Counted from the stretch's first letter, positions 27,679 through 37,552 are shown. The stretch is DNA of 64,000 bases from Maribacter algarum (ex Lu et al. 2025) (nom. illeg.) (GCA_947495915.1 CANMAW010000003.1:186001-250000); one strand, 5' to 3'. Notes: generated by a model from the letters alone, not told the origin. Numbers and translations: made by a program.

Positions 27679-29271
27679 CTACAAAATGTAATCTGTACTT
27701 ATAAAATTGCTCAGTTTAGTATCTAACAATTGTTCGATTACTTCATTATTTAATTCATTGTCTTTAAAGGCAACAAAGGTTCGAATTGAAAAAGAACGCA
27801 ATGCATCATGAACACTTAAAGTCGCCTGCGCAGAATCTTTTCTTCCGGTAAACGGGTATACATCAGGGCCTCTCTGACACGAACTGTTTAAATTTACCCG
27901 ACAAACTAGATTTACTAAAGCATCAATTAATGGCGCTAAAGCGTACACGTCTTTACCAAATAAGCTCACTTGCTGGCCATAATTACTTTCGGCCATATCA
28001 TCAAGTGGTTCCTCAATGTTAGAAAAAGGAACTAACGGAATAATAGGTCCAAATTGCTCCTCTTGATAAACGCGCATTTCTTTAGTTACTGGGTAAAGTA
28101 CCGCTGGCCAGATATAATTATCAAAGCGCTTGCCTCCTTTTTTGTTCAAAATTTTAGCTCCTTTAGCGAGGGCATCATCAATTAACTCTTGAATATAATC
28201 TGGTTTTTGAGGCTCAGGTAACGGGGTGAGGTTTACCCCCTCATCCCACGGATTACCAAATTTTAATGCATCTACGGTTTCAGCAAATTTAGTATTGAAT
28301 TTATCTTTAATATCATCATGAACATAGACCACTTTTAAAGCGGTACATCGTTGTCCGTTAAAGGAAAGTGTTCCAGCGATGACTTCATTCAAGGTCAAGT
28401 CTAAATCAGCATCAGGAAGAATAATTGCCGGATTTTTGGCTTCTAAACCTAAAACCAATCGTAATCTATTACTTTTTGGATGTTGTTCTTGCAAGGCGTT
28501 AGCTGATTTACTATTTCCGATCAAAGCCAGAACATCAACCTTACCAGTTTGCATAATTGGTGCGGCCACTGCTCTACCTCTACCAAAAATAATATTCACC
28601 ACACCTTTTGGAAAGCTATCTCTGAAAGCCTCTAACAACGGAGTAATTAAGAGTACGCCATGTTTCGCCGGTTTAAAAATGGTGGTATTCCCCATAATAA
28701 TTGCAGGAATCAACAAGGCGAATGTTTCATTTAAAGGATAATTATAAGGGCCTAAACATAAAACCACGCCTAACGGACCTCTTTTTATATGGGCATAAAC
28801 TCCAGCATGTTTTTGAAATTTAGCCGCATCACGATCTAAATTTTTATAATCTTCAATGGTGTCATTGATATAATCTACAGTTCTATCAAACTCTTTTTCT
28901 GAATCTGGAAGTGATTTTCCTATTTCCCACATCAATAATTTGACAACCTCTTGCCTCTTGGTTTTCATTTTCTCAACAAAAACCTCCATACATGCTATTC
29001 TATCTTTTACATGCATTGTTGGCCATGCACCCTGCCCTTTTCCATATGCTTTAACAGCGGCATTTAAAGCCTCTAATGCTTCAGGCTCACCCATATCAGG
29101 AGTACTACCAAGCAGGGTTGGCGCATATTCGTCAGTTGAAGATATTGTGGAGTAAACTTCGGTTATTTTTCCCGTCCATTTTTTCAATTCCCCACCTACT
29201 AAATACGCTTCTTGCTGAAGCGTTTCTTTAATTTGAAATGCTTCTGGAATTGTTTTTTGATTTTTGCTCAT
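27679..29271 (-). CDS. gapN: NADP-dependent non-phosphorylating glyceraldehyde-3-phosphate dehydrogenase
   Basis: Aldehyde dehydrogenase superfamily enzyme that oxidises glyceraldehyde-3-phosphate directly to 3-phosphoglycerate, yielding NADPH and no ATP. Catalytic Cys309 is in [10 protein letters not shown] and general base Glu277 in GLEAKNP. The cofactor region includes [10 protein letters not shown] and FKPAKHG, and substrate-site residues fall in [13 protein letters not shown]. The 530 residues match the flavobacterial GapN form. It lies 53 bp downstream of ilvC behind a terminator. Since ketol-acid reductoisomerase uses NADPH, it may help supply it, but that link is only inferred. Confidence 0.9.
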   Translation of the reverse strand: MSKNQKTIPEAFQIKETLQQEAYLVGGELKKWTGKITEVYSTISSTDEYAPTLLGSTPDMGEPEALEALNAAVKAYGKGQGAWPTMHVKDRIACMEVFVEKMKTKRQEVVKLLMWEIGKSLPDSEKEFDRTVDYINDTIEDYKNLDRDAAKFQKHAGVYAHIKRGPLGVVLCLGPYNYPLNETFALLIPAIIMGNTTIFKPAKHGVLLITPLLEAFRDSFPKGVVNIIFGRGRAVAAPIMQTGKVDVLALIGNSKSANALQEQHPKSNRLRLVLGLEAKNPAIILPDADLDLTLNEVIAGTLSFNGQRCTALKVVYVHDDIKDKFNTKFAETVDALKFGNPWDEGVNLTPLPEPQKPDYIQELIDDALAKGAKILNKKGGKRFDNYIWPAVLYPVTKEMRVYQEEQFGPIIPLVPFSNIEEPLDDMAESNYGQQVSLFGKDVYALAPLIDALVNLVCRVNLNSSCQRGPDVYPFTGRKDSAQATLSVHDALRSFSIRTFVAFKDNELNNEVIEQLLDTKLSNFISTDYIL

Positions 29272-29292
29272 AATTAGAAAATTATAGAAAAT

Positions 29293-29319
29293 AAAAAATC
29301 CCCAATTGCTCAGGGATTT
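29293..29319 (-). terminator. Intrinsic terminator after ilvC
   Basis: On the minus strand AAATCCC pairs with GGGATTT around a 10-nt loop and runs into a T-rich tail, directly after the ilvC stop and before gapN. It marks the end of the ilv operon. Confidence 0.65.
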
Positions 29320-29324
29320 AGTAG

Positions 29325-30794
29325 TTATACAATTGGTTTCATTGCAGTCATTGATTCTCTTAGACGAGCTCCTACAATTTCGACAGGATGCTCTCTAAGT
29401 GCCTTGTTAACCATAATGAGTTTGGCATTATCTACACCACTACCTTCTTCGTAACCTTTGCCAATAACATTGGTCTCTACCTTCTTCATAAAGTCAGTTA
29501 ATAAAGGCTTACATGCATGATCGAATAAATAGCAACCATATTCAGCGGTATCAGAAATTACACGATTCATTTCAAACAACTTCTTTCTTGCAATAGTGTT
29601 TGCAATTAATGGTGTTTCATGTAAAGACTCGTAATAAGCAGATTCGCCGATAATACCTGATTCGGTCATACTCTCGTATGCTAACTCAACTCCCGCTCTT
29701 ACCATGGCAACCATTAGAACACCATGATCATAGTATTCTTGTTCTGAAATTTCGACATCTGCAGCAGCAGTTTTTTCAAAAGCCGTTTCACCGGTAGCTG
29801 CTCTCCACCCTAATAAATTCTTATCATCATTGGCCCAATCTTCCATCATTGTTTTTGAGAAATGACCCGTCATAATATCATCCATATGCTTTTGAAATAA
29901 TGGTCTCATGATATCTTTCAACTCTTCTGATAATTCAAAAGCTTTAATTTTTGCAGGATTTGACAAGCGATCCATCATGTTGGTAATACCGCCATACTTC
30001 ATTCCTTCTGTGATAGTTTCCCAACCATATTGAATTAATTTTGAAGCATACCCCGCATCAATCCCTTTTTCGACCATTTTATCAAAACAAAGAATACTAC
30101 CGGTTTGCAGTAAGCCACAAAGAATGGTCTGCTCTCCCATTAAATCTGATTTCACCTCAGCAACAAAAGAAGATTCTAAAACACCTGCACGATGACCACC
30201 GGTACCTGCAGCATAGGCTTTAGCTTGTTCTAAACCTTTTCCTTCAGGGTCATTCTCTGGATGCACAGCAATAAGTGTTGGCACACCAAAACCTCTTTTG
30301 TATTCTTCACGTACTTCAGAACCTGGACTTTTAGGTGCCACCATAATTACGGTAAGATCTTCTCTAACTTGTGTTCCTTCTTCAACAATATTAAACCCGT
30401 GCGAGTACGAAAGTGTTGCGCCTTTTTTCATTAATGGAATTACAGCTGTAACTACTGCTGTATGTTGTTTATCTGGTGTCAAATTGATAACCAAATCGGC
30501 TGAAGGTATTAACTCGTCATACGTACCAACCGTAAATCCATTTTCAGTGGCATTTACAAAAGATTGTCTTTTCTCTTTAATAGCTGCATCACGTAAGGTG
30601 TAAGCTATATCTAAGCCTGAATCGCGCATGTTTAAACCTTGATTTAAACCTTGAGCACCACACCCTATGATTACAATCTTTTTTCCTTTTAAAACAGATA
30701 CACCATCAGAGAATTCACTTGCATCCATAAAACGACACTTACCCAACTGGGTCAATTGATCTCGTAAGGATAGTGTATTAAAATAATTTGCCAT
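29325..30794 (-). CDS. ilvC: Ketol-acid reductoisomerase (class II)
   Basis: NADPH- and Mg-dependent enzyme converting 2-acetolactate or 2-aceto-2-hydroxybutyrate to the dihydroxy acids of valine, leucine and isoleucine synthesis. The Rossmann motif is [10 protein letters not shown] near residue 45. The 489-residue length with duplicated C-terminal knotted domain marks class II (E. coli-like), distinct from the ~330-residue class I. Acid metal ligands fall in [13 protein letters not shown]. It is the last gene of ilvD-ilvB-methyltransferase-ilvN-ilvC. The 63-bp gap from ilvN contains a small hairpin. Confidence 0.97.
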   Translation of the reverse strand: MANYFNTLSLRDQLTQLGKCRFMDASEFSDGVSVLKGKKIVIIGCGAQGLNQGLNMRDSGLDIAYTLRDAAIKEKRQSFVNATENGFTVGTYDELIPSADLVINLTPDKQHTAVVTAVIPLMKKGATLSYSHGFNIVEEGTQVREDLTVIMVAPKSPGSEVREEYKRGFGVPTLIAVHPENDPEGKGLEQAKAYAAGTGGHRAGVLESSFVAEVKSDLMGEQTILCGLLQTGSILCFDKMVEKGIDAGYASKLIQYGWETITEGMKYGGITNMMDRLSNPAKIKAFELSEELKDIMRPLFQKHMDDIMTGHFSKTMMEDWANDDKNLLGWRAATGETAFEKTAAADVEISEQEYYDHGVLMVAMVRAGVELAYESMTESGIIGESAYYESLHETPLIANTIARKKLFEMNRVISDTAEYGCYLFDHACKPLLTDFMKKVETNVIGKGYEEGSGVDNAKLIMVNKALREHPVEIVGARLRESMTAMKPIV

Positions 30795-30815
30795 GAAATA
30801 AAATTTTTAATTTTC

Positions 30816-30835
30816 ATTCCTGAAAAAACAGGAAT
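30816..30835. repeat. Hairpin in the ilvN-ilvC gap
   Basis: ATTCCTG and CAGGAAT (7-bp arms, loop of six identical bases) lie 22 bp upstream of ilvC. It could be an mRNA processing or stabilising element. On the minus strand the T-run is in the loop, not after the stem, so it is not a terminator. Confidence 0.35.
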
Positions 30836-30857
30836 TAGTTTATATTGGTTCTATTAA

Positions 30858-31382
30858 TTATACTTTTAATTCTTTTAAAAGAGCTGAAATTTGCATTTCA
30901 TCTTTAGTAACTGAAATTCGACCAGAACGAACGAATTGCATAATTCCATAAGGTTTAAGCTGCTCATACATCTCATCAATTTCAGGTCTTCTACCCGATT
31001 TTGCTAACACGAAAAATTCACGCGACACGGTTACAATTTGAGAATTACTCTCTTTAATAATATTTTGTATTTGACGCTCATCAAAAAGCAAAGCTGAGTC
31101 AATTTTAAATAATGCAGATTCTTGATATATAGTCTCATCATCTTTGTGGTAAAAAGCTTTGATAACTTCAATCTGCTTTTCAATTTGACCAACTATATTA
31201 TGTACCCATTGTTCTGTTGTATAAACAACAATAGTAAATTTTGAAACTTCATCAATCTCTGATTTAGAAACATTTAAACTCTCTATATTAATATGTCGTT
31301 TTAAAAATATACCAGAAATTCTGTTTAGAAGTCCGACATTATTTTCAGAATATACTGAAATTGTAAACCATTGATTTTTCAT
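30858..31382 (-). CDS. ilvN: Acetolactate synthase small (regulatory) subunit
   Basis: Regulatory subunit that binds valine through an ACT domain and activates the catalytic IlvB subunit. The ACT domain is visible from residue 4 onward (WFTISVYSENNVGLLNRISG, FLKRHINIESLNVS), followed by the C-terminal ALS small-subunit domain. I place the start at the ATG of 31382 (MKNQWFTISVY), which fits the family. A TTG at 31409 would add nine residues. It is 174 residues long. It is separated from ilvB by a methyltransferase gene, which is unusual. Confidence 0.94.
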   Translation of the reverse strand: MKNQWFTISVYSENNVGLLNRISGIFLKRHINIESLNVSKSEIDEVSKFTIVVYTTEQWVHNIVGQIEKQIEVIKAFYHKDDETIYQESALFKIDSALLFDERQIQNIIKESNSQIVTVSREFFVLAKSGRRPEIDEMYEQLKPYGIMQFVRSGRISVTKDEMQISALLKELKV

Positions 31383-31460
31383 TAGCTCTGATTCTATTTT
31401 CTTTATCAACTTAAGTATGTAGTTTGGCTATCATACTTAATTTTATCTCAAAGATTTTTT

Positions 31461-32042
31461 TTATTTAATTCTAACTGCAATAATTACCCCAGTAGACCAT
31501 TTCATTTTGGTTACATTAAAATCATCATGAGACTCTAGGTATGTTACTAAATTAATTACATTTTCATGATGTCCTGCTGGCCAATTAAATTGCTTTGTCA
31601 TATCATCAACAACATAAAACCCGCCAACATTTATCATATTAAGTACTACATCTAAATGGCTATACTTACCTGGCCAAGCATCGGCGAAAACAAGATCATA
31701 TTTTGCTGTGTCATTTAATTTAATCCATTTCGAAGCATCTTCACATACTAAGGTCAAACGTTCATCACTACCAAAATACTGATTGGCTATTTCTATTAAT
31801 TGAATATCATTATCTACAGATACTAATTTGGATTTTGAATCCATTCCATCTAACATCCAAGATAGTGACAAGCCAATACCTGTACCAAGCTCTAAAAAGT
31901 TACCTGCTGGCTTACTAGAAATTAAGGTTTTAAGTAAAGTACCAATATATTTATCAGATGGCATCGTAAATCCGATTTCAACGGATTTCCTTTCCAACTC
32001 CTCCCAAATTAATGGCATATCTGAAATGATAGATTCATTCAT
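31461..32042 (-). CDS. Class I SAM-dependent methyltransferase inside the ilv operon
   Basis: A 193-residue Rossmann-fold methyltransferase. Motif I is FLELGTGIGLSLSWM, the acidic ribose-binding residue lies in VSVDND, motif IV is YDLVFADAWPGKYSHLD, and GGFYVVDDMTKQ follows. It resembles small-molecule O-methyltransferases with MPSDKYIG before motif I. It starts 10 bp after ilvB and ends 78 bp before ilvN, all on one strand, so it is almost surely cotranscribed with the ilv genes. Valine and isoleucine synthesis has no methylation step, so its role is unknown. Confidence 0.85.
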   Translation of the reverse strand: MNESIISDMPLIWEELERKSVEIGFTMPSDKYIGTLLKTLISSKPAGNFLELGTGIGLSLSWMLDGMDSKSKLVSVDNDIQLIEIANQYFGSDERLTLVCEDASKWIKLNDTAKYDLVFADAWPGKYSHLDVVLNMINVGGFYVVDDMTKQFNWPAGHHENVINLVTYLESHDDFNVTKMKWSTGVIIAVRIK

Positions 32043-32052
32043 ATTTTCTAAC

Positions 32053-33786
32053 CTATTTCAATCGAATATCAGAAACTGATGCCCCTGAAGGAATCATTGG
32101 AAATACATTATCTTCTTTCTCTACCTTTACTTCTAAGAAATAAGGCTTATCTGAAGCTATCATTGTTTCAATAGTGGCTTTCAAATCTTCACGTTTTGAT
32201 ACCCGTTTTGCCTCAATATGATATCCTTCCGCAATTTTTACAAAATCAGGATTTACCATTACCGTTGACGCATAACGTTTATCAAAAAACAATTCTTGCC
32301 ATTGTCGAACCATGCCCAAATGATCATTATTCAATACCACAATTTTAACTGGAATCTGGTGCTGAAAAATTACACCTAATTCTTGAATAGTCATTTGGTA
32401 ACCACCATCACCTATAATTGCCACAACTTCGCGATCCATTGCACCTTGTTTTGCTCCTATTGCAGCAGGCAAGCCAAACCCCATAGTGCCAAGTCCGCCA
32501 GAGGTAATATTACTTTTTGACTGTGCAAATTTCGCATATCTACATGCAATCATTTGATGTTGACCAACATCAGAAACAATAACCGCTTTATTCTTCGAAG
32601 CTATATTGATTTGTTCAATAACTTCGCCCATGGTTAAGCCTTCTTTGGTAGGGTGAATATCATTTTTAATTACCTGTTCAAATTCAATATCTCTTTTTTT
32701 CTTAAACTCATTATTCCAATCTTCATGCGAACTCTTTTCAAGTTTAGGAAGTAGTAAGGCTAGTGTTTCTTTAGAGTTTCCTAACACCGCTACATCTGCA
32801 GGTACATTTTTATTAATCTCTGCAGGATCTATCTCAAAATGAACCACCTTTGCTTGTTTAGCATAAGTATCTAAACTTCCGGTAACACGATCATCGAATC
32901 GCATACCTACCGCTATGAGTACATCGCATTCATTGGTTAATATATTTGGCCCATAATTACCATGCATTCCGACCATACCAACGTTTAACGGGTGATTGGT
33001 GGGTATGGCAGATTCTCCCATAATCGTCCATGCAGCTGGTATTCCTGCTTTTTCAATTACTGCTTTTAGTTCTTCTTCAGCTTCTCCAAGAATAACCCCT
33101 TGACCCCAAACAATGAATGGTTTTTTTGCTTTATTTATAAGCGCTGCTGCCGCATCTATTGCACCCATATTAGGCTTAGGAGCCGGATTATAACTTCGAA
33201 CACCCTTGCATTTTTCGTATGAAAATTCAAATTCATCGAACTGAGCATTTTTGGTAATATCAACTAATACAGGGCCTGGTCTACCAGACTTTGCTATAAA
33301 AAATGCTTTTGCTAAAATTTCAGGAATTTCTGAAGCCTTAGTTATTTGATAATTCCATTTCGTAACGGGTGTAGAAATGCCAATTATATCGGTTTCTTGA
33401 AAGGCATCAGACCCCAACAAATGTCTTGGTACTTGGCCTGTAATACAAACCATAGGAGTAGAATCAATTTGTGCATCAGCTAGACCAGTAACCAAATTTG
33501 TAGCACCAGGGCCAGATGTAGCCATTGCGACACCTACTCTACCAGAAACTCTTGCGTACCCTTGTGCTGCATGTGTTGCACCTTGTTCATGCCTGGTTAA
33601 AATATGCGTCAATTTATCTTGAAACTTATACAACTCATCATAAACAGGCATAATTGCACCACCTGGGTAACCATACAATAAGTCGACTCCTTCTGCTAAT
33701 AAACAATGTATAATAGCCTCAGCACCAGATATTTTAATGGTTGACTTTGGTTTCGATGAACTTTGTTTTTCCTTTATTGTTTCCAT
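32053..33786 (-). CDS. ilvB: Acetolactate synthase large (catalytic) subunit
   Basis: Thiamine-diphosphate and FAD enzyme condensing two pyruvates to 2-acetolactate, or pyruvate with 2-oxobutyrate for isoleucine. Visible are the catalytic Glu region in RHEQGATHAAQGYAR, the FAD-domain segment GMHGNYGPN, and the TPP/Mg motif from GDGGYQM to NNDHLGMV. The 577-residue length is standard. It lies 80 bp downstream of ilvD and 10 bp upstream of the methyltransferase gene. Confidence 0.97.
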   Translation of the reverse strand: METIKEKQSSSKPKSTIKISGAEAIIHCLLAEGVDLLYGYPGGAIMPVYDELYKFQDKLTHILTRHEQGATHAAQGYARVSGRVGVAMATSGPGATNLVTGLADAQIDSTPMVCITGQVPRHLLGSDAFQETDIIGISTPVTKWNYQITKASEIPEILAKAFFIAKSGRPGPVLVDITKNAQFDEFEFSYEKCKGVRSYNPAPKPNMGAIDAAAALINKAKKPFIVWGQGVILGEAEEELKAVIEKAGIPAAWTIMGESAIPTNHPLNVGMVGMHGNYGPNILTNECDVLIAVGMRFDDRVTGSLDTYAKQAKVVHFEIDPAEINKNVPADVAVLGNSKETLALLLPKLEKSSHEDWNNEFKKKRDIEFEQVIKNDIHPTKEGLTMGEVIEQINIASKNKAVIVSDVGQHQMIACRYAKFAQSKSNITSGGLGTMGFGLPAAIGAKQGAMDREVVAIIGDGGYQMTIQELGVIFQHQIPVKIVVLNNDHLGMVRQWQELFFDKRYASTVMVNPDFVKIAEGYHIEAKRVSKREDLKATIETMIASDKPYFLEVKVEKEDNVFPMIPSGASVSDIRLK

Positions 33787-33866
33787 ACTTCAAATTCAAT
33801 ACTAATCATCATTAGAAAATTGCATTCCTTTTGAGATTAAACTACCTTTTGTAAACTTCTTACTTT

Positions 33867-35543
33867 TTAAAACTCATCAGTTACACAACCTTGAGCTGCT
33901 GATGATACTGACCGTGCATATTTATATAGCACTCCTTTTTTAAATTTTAATTCTGGTTGCACCCAAGATTCTTTTCTTTTTGCTAATTCTTCTGGTGAAA
34001 CATCAACGGTGATAGAATTAGTTTCAGCATCAATCGTAATAACATCGCCATCTTCAAGTAATCCTATTGTACCACCTTCTTGCGCTTCAGGAGAAATATG
34101 ACCTACTACAAAACCGTGTGTACCTCCTGAGAATCTGCCGTCTGTTATAAGTGCAACGTCTTTACCAAGCCCTGCTCCCATAATTGCAGCGGTTGGTTTA
34201 AGCATTTCTGGCATACCCGGGCCTCCTTTAGGTCCTTCATAACGAATAACCACAACATCTCCTTTTTTTACTAGTCCGGTACGTATACCATCATTGGCAT
34301 CATATTCACTATTAAAGACTTTTGCTGTTCCTTTAAACAACAGCCCTTCCTTACCTGTAATTTTTGCTACAGACCCATTTTCAGCAAGGTTGCCGTAGAG
34401 CATTCTCAAATGCCCGGTTGCCTTTATAGGCTTATCTAAGGGCATTATCACATCTTGACCTTCTTCTAAATCTGGTACATTCTCTAGATTCTCTGCTAAG
34501 GTTTTTCCTGTTACCGTTAAACAGTCTCCATGAAGTAACCCATTTTTTAATAAATACTTTAGTAAGGCTGGTATACCTCCCACACGATGAACATCTTCCA
34601 TCAAGTATTTTCCACTAGGTTTTAAATCTGCAATGAAAGGAGTAGTATCACTAATTCTTTGAAAATCTTGCAATGTAAAATCAATATCTGCTGCTCTAGC
34701 AATTGCTAAGAAATGTAGTACGGCATTTGTTGAACCTCCTGTAATTGTAACTAATCTAATAGCATTTTCTAAAGATTTTCTAGTAACAATATCTAAAGGT
34801 TTTATGTCTTTTTCAATTAGAACACGCATTTGTTTTCCTGCAGCAATACATTCTGCTTCTTTGTTTTCGCTTATTGCAGGATTTGAGGAGTTATATGGTA
34901 AAGACATTCCTAAGGCTTCAATTGCCGATGCCATGGTATTTGCCGTATACATACCACCACATGCGCCTGCACCCGGAATAGATTTTTTAATAATACTTTT
35001 AAATTCAGATTCTTGCATAGTACCTGCCACTTTCTCTCCCCATGCTTCAAAAGCAGAAACGATATCTAGTTTTTTATCATTGTGACAACCAGATGCTATG
35101 GTACCTCCATAAACCAAAATTGAAGGACGATTAAGTCGTAACATAGCCATTAATGCTCCTGGCATATTTTTATCACAACCAACTACGGTAACTAGTCCGT
35201 CATATGACATTCCTTGAACCACTGCTTCCATAGAGTCTGCTATGATATCTCTAGAAGGAAGTGAAAAACGCATTCCTGGTGTACCCATCGAAATACCATC
35301 ACTAATACCAATCGTGTTAAATATTAAACCAACCGTTTCTTTAGAATTAACACCCTCTTTCACCAACTTTGCCAAATCATTCAAATGCATGTTACAAGGG
35401 TTACCTTCGTAGCCAGTACTTGCGATACCTACTAGGGGTTTGTCAAAATCTTCATCTTTAAAACCAATAGCATAAAGCATTGCCTGTGCTGCTGGTTGGG
35501 TAGGATCTTGAGTTACATTCTTACTGTATTTATTTAGTTCCAT
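33867..35543 (-). CDS. ilvD: Dihydroxy-acid dehydratase
   Basis: Fe-S dehydratase giving 2-oxoisovalerate and 2-oxo-3-methylvalerate. Cluster cysteines are in GCDKNMPGA and [12 protein letters not shown], with another in [12 protein letters not shown]. The C-terminal domain holds [21 protein letters not shown]. The 558-residue length is normal. It is the first structural gene of the ilv operon and is preceded by a 440-bp leader that carries a BCAA-rich leader peptide and an attenuator-like terminator. Confidence 0.97.
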   Translation of the reverse strand: MELNKYSKNVTQDPTQPAAQAMLYAIGFKDEDFDKPLVGIASTGYEGNPCNMHLNDLAKLVKEGVNSKETVGLIFNTIGISDGISMGTPGMRFSLPSRDIIADSMEAVVQGMSYDGLVTVVGCDKNMPGALMAMLRLNRPSILVYGGTIASGCHNDKKLDIVSAFEAWGEKVAGTMQESEFKSIIKKSIPGAGACGGMYTANTMASAIEALGMSLPYNSSNPAISENKEAECIAAGKQMRVLIEKDIKPLDIVTRKSLENAIRLVTITGGSTNAVLHFLAIARAADIDFTLQDFQRISDTTPFIADLKPSGKYLMEDVHRVGGIPALLKYLLKNGLLHGDCLTVTGKTLAENLENVPDLEEGQDVIMPLDKPIKATGHLRMLYGNLAENGSVAKITGKEGLLFKGTAKVFNSEYDANDGIRTGLVKKGDVVVIRYEGPKGGPGMPEMLKPTAAIMGAGLGKDVALITDGRFSGGTHGFVVGHISPEAQEGGTIGLLEDGDVITIDAETNSITVDVSPEELAKRKESWVQPELKFKKGVLYKYARSVSSAAQGCVTDEF

Positions 35544-35589
35544 GTATCGGTATAATATTTTCTAATAATTTTTTTTCATACTGAACTTA

Positions 35590-35597
35590 CAAATATA
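35590..35597 (-). promoter_or_regulatory. Possible secondary -7 box close to ilvD
   Basis: TATATTTG on the minus strand fits TAnnTTTG and lies 46 bp before ilvD, downstream of the attenuator. No TTG is found at the usual -33 distance (the nearest is 27 bp away). If active, it would give basal transcription that bypasses attenuation. Confidence 0.3.
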
Positions 35598-35790
35598 TAA
35601 GTTTAGCTTTCTCCTATTCTTTAACAAAAGTTTTCGGTACAAATTCATTTGAATAATAAATCAACTAACTTATTGTTAATCAGATTTTTAAAATCAGTTA
35701 TTGTACCATATTCAATAGTTTGGTCTTGCTTCTAAATTGCATAAAAAATACTACCAATTTAAAGACCGTAAATTCGAATTCAATTAAAAA

Positions 35791-35826
35791 AAAAGCCTGT
35801 ATCATTTTTTAATGATACAGGCTTTT
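35791..35826 (-). terminator. Attenuator terminator of the ilv operon
   Basis: On the minus strand a perfect 16-bp hairpin (AAAAGCCTGTATCATT / AATGATACAGGCTTTT, loop AAAA) is followed by more T for a run of nine. It lies 20 nt after the stop of the BCAA-rich leader peptide and about 250 nt before ilvD. Upstream AATGATATAG (35851-35842) can pair with CTGTATCATT (35820-35811) over ten bases with one G-U pair, forming an alternative antiterminator. It may also end the pxp transcript. Confidence 0.8.
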
Positions 35827-35846
35827 CTAGTCCATAGAAATCTATA

Positions 35847-35903
35847 TCATTCCTGAATAGGAATAACAAGAGAAACACAGACCAAAATATAATTCGTTTT
35901 CAT
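35847..35903 (-). CDS. ilv operon leader peptide (18 residues, Ile/Leu/Val-rich)
   Basis: Short frame from ATG at 35903 to TGA at 35847 encoding MKTNYILVCVSLVIPIQE. Eight of 18 residues are Ile, Leu or Val, packed between positions 6 and 16. It sits directly upstream of a strong intrinsic terminator and the ilvDB-x-NC operon. TTATTCC (35866-35860, within the Val-Ile-Pro codons) can pair with GGAATGA (35853-35847, over the stop codon), and that segment overlaps the antiterminator strand. This is the layout of ribosome-mediated attenuation: stalling at control codons would free the antiterminator, while a ribosome reaching the stop would cover it. Expression was not shown. Confidence 0.75.
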   Translation of the reverse strand: MKTNYILVCVSLVIPIQE

Positions 35904-35908
35904 GCTTT

Positions 35909-35936
35909 CAAAATTATATAAAAAAGTTAATATCAA
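35909..35936 (-). promoter_or_regulatory. Promoter of the ilv leader
   Basis: TTG at 35936-35934 and TAATTTTG at 35916-35909 are separated by 17 bp, matching the Bacteroidota TTG/TAnnTTTG promoter. The expected transcription start is within a few bases of the leader ATG (35903), so the leader transcript may have almost no 5' UTR. Confidence 0.6.
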
Positions 35937-35982
35937 GAGGAAATTGAGAAAAAATAAAAGATTTTTCTTAAAACGTTACGAA

Positions 35983-36822
35983 TTACACAAGTTTAAAAGA
36001 CACCTCATCTTTATATTTCTTTTGCGCTAAGATAGATATTGCCTTATCTGACAATTGCAAAATTCGAGGATAACCACCTGTGGTTTGACCATCTTTCATT
36101 AATATTATTAATTTACCCGATGGTGTTAGTTGTATCGTACCCGGTAAAGTTGCGGAAGTTAACATATTATACTTGTGCTGTTCTATCATTTCCTCCAATT
36201 GATACGCCATTCTGTTGTACTCTTTAGCGATGGTAAATTTTTTCGAAAATAAACGCTCTAGCTGTCTGTCACTCAAAAGTTGAAATTCCGGCCCTTTAGA
36301 TACTTCCAATTTACTTTCCGCTAAAAAAGATCCGATCTGTAACGCTGTTAACTTTGGACTATAATTTTCGCAAACATCAATTTCTATTTCAACTCCATCT
36401 TTTAATTGGCTTTGTTCGGTTATAGGATAAAAATAAGAACGACTATCAAGAATAGCAGGTACTTGAAACCCGCCTTTAACCGCCAAATAGTTTCGAAAGC
36501 CTTTAACCAATTTACCATAAGATAATATATCGCCTTTTTGAACCTGATATACCTTAAAATGCTGAATAGGGTTATTATTCAAGGTCATTAGAATATCTGC
36601 TCCGCCAGCACAGAAAAAGGTAGGCTTTAGAAATTCTATAGTTGGCCCTGTCATGGTAATTTCCATAACAGCAGCATTGGTTTCGTTTTCTAATAGTTTA
36701 TTTAATCTAGTTGCAGAAAAACTATCCATAACACCAGCAACCGGAACTCCTTTATTCAACAAACCAAAACGACCATTATCTTGAATAGTACTAAAAAAAC
36801 CAGCCTTTAGAACTCTAAGCAT
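35983..36822 (-). CDS. pxpC: 5-oxoprolinase subunit C (KipA/PxpC, biotin-dependent carboxyltransferase-like)
   Basis: Third subunit of the prokaryotic ATP-dependent 5-oxoprolinase PxpABC, which opens 5-oxoproline to glutamate. The CT_A_B-type domain is seen in IQDNGRFGLLNKGVPVAGVMD, AGGADI, FRNYLAVKGGF and the end PSGKLIILMKDGQTTGGYPRI. At 279 residues it is a single-domain form, short beside KipA proteins of about 310-330 residues. It overlaps pxpB by 8 bp, and the operon has no other terminator before the ilv leader. Confidence 0.92.
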   Translation of the reverse strand: MLRVLKAGFFSTIQDNGRFGLLNKGVPVAGVMDSFSATRLNKLLENETNAAVMEITMTGPTIEFLKPTFFCAGGADILMTLNNNPIQHFKVYQVQKGDILSYGKLVKGFRNYLAVKGGFQVPAILDSRSYFYPITEQSQLKDGVEIEIDVCENYSPKLTALQIGSFLAESKLEVSKGPEFQLLSDRQLERLFSKKFTIAKEYNRMAYQLEEMIEQHKYNMLTSATLPGTIQLTPSGKLIILMKDGQTTGGYPRILQLSDKAISILAQKKYKDEVSFKLV

Positions 36823-37552
36823 TCCATTCTTTTTTTTCTAGTTTATAAATACCAACTTCCCCTTCAATGATATGCAAATCATGTTCTGCTCTACTTATAG
36901 GGTAAAACTGCACTTTATCACCAACACTTACAAAACAAGGGTTTTCACTTTTCGGGTTAAACATGGGCACAGCACAATGGCCTATAATATTCCAACCACC
37001 TGGAGACTCTTGAGGGTATATACCCGTTTGTTTACTTGCTAAACCTACGGCTCCTTTGGCGACTTTTAACCGTGGTGTTTTTTTTCGAGGAATCTCCAAG
37101 GCTTCAGGCAATCCTCCGAGGTACATGAAACCAGGTAAAAATCCTATTCCAAAAACAGTATATACGTTTTCAGAATGTTTTTTTATAAGGTCTTCTACAG
37201 TTATTCCGAGCTTGCTGGCGACTTCTTCCAAATCAATCCCAAATTCTGAATCATAGCAAACAGGAAGTCGCCAATAGTATTTCGTTGGAGCTTTAGAAGT
37301 ATCACGTTCAGCATACCATTTCTCTAACCGCTGTTTTAATTTTACGAAATCAATAGGTTCTTCGCGTAGAATTAACGTCAGAGAGTTATAGGCTGGAACC
37401 ATCTCCCATTTTTCCACATTCAAACAATTGGTTTTCAAATGTTTTGAAAACCGCAAAATATCTTCTAAAATTACTTCTTTAACCTCATTCGGCCATTCAA
37501 TTAAAATCGCGTGTACGCCAAAAGAACGTATGGAAAGGGGAAAGTTAGGCAT
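36815..37552 (-). CDS. pxpB: 5-oxoprolinase subunit B (KipI/PxpB)
   Basis: CT_C_D-type subunit that works with PxpC; its B. subtilis relative KipI also inhibits kinase KinA. Recognised by VFGIGFLPGFMYLGGLP near residue 135, PRLKVAKGAVGLA, and PGGWNIIGHC. The 245-residue length is typical. It overlaps pxpA at the start and pxpC at the end, 8 bp each, so translation is coupled. No sporulation genes are near, so the metabolic role is the likely one. Confidence 0.93.
   Translation of the reverse strand: MPNFPLSIRSFGVHAILIEWPNEVKEVILEDILRFSKHLKTNCLNVEKWEMVPAYNSLTLILREEPIDFVKLKQRLEKWYAERDTSKAPTKYYWRLPVCYDSEFGIDLEEVASKLGITVEDLIKKHSENVYTVFGIGFLPGFMYLGGLPEALEIPRKKTPRLKVAKGAVGLASKQTGIYPQESPGGWNIIGHCAVPMFNPKSENPCFVSVGDKVQFYPISRAEHDLHIIEGEVGIYKLEKKEWNA

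Noticed and set aside
35791-35826. Terminator hairpin as nothing more than the end of the pxp operon
   Set aside because: It may serve that too, but an independent promoter, a BCAA-rich short frame and a competing antiterminator pairing between pxpC and the hairpin are better explained by attenuation of ilv.
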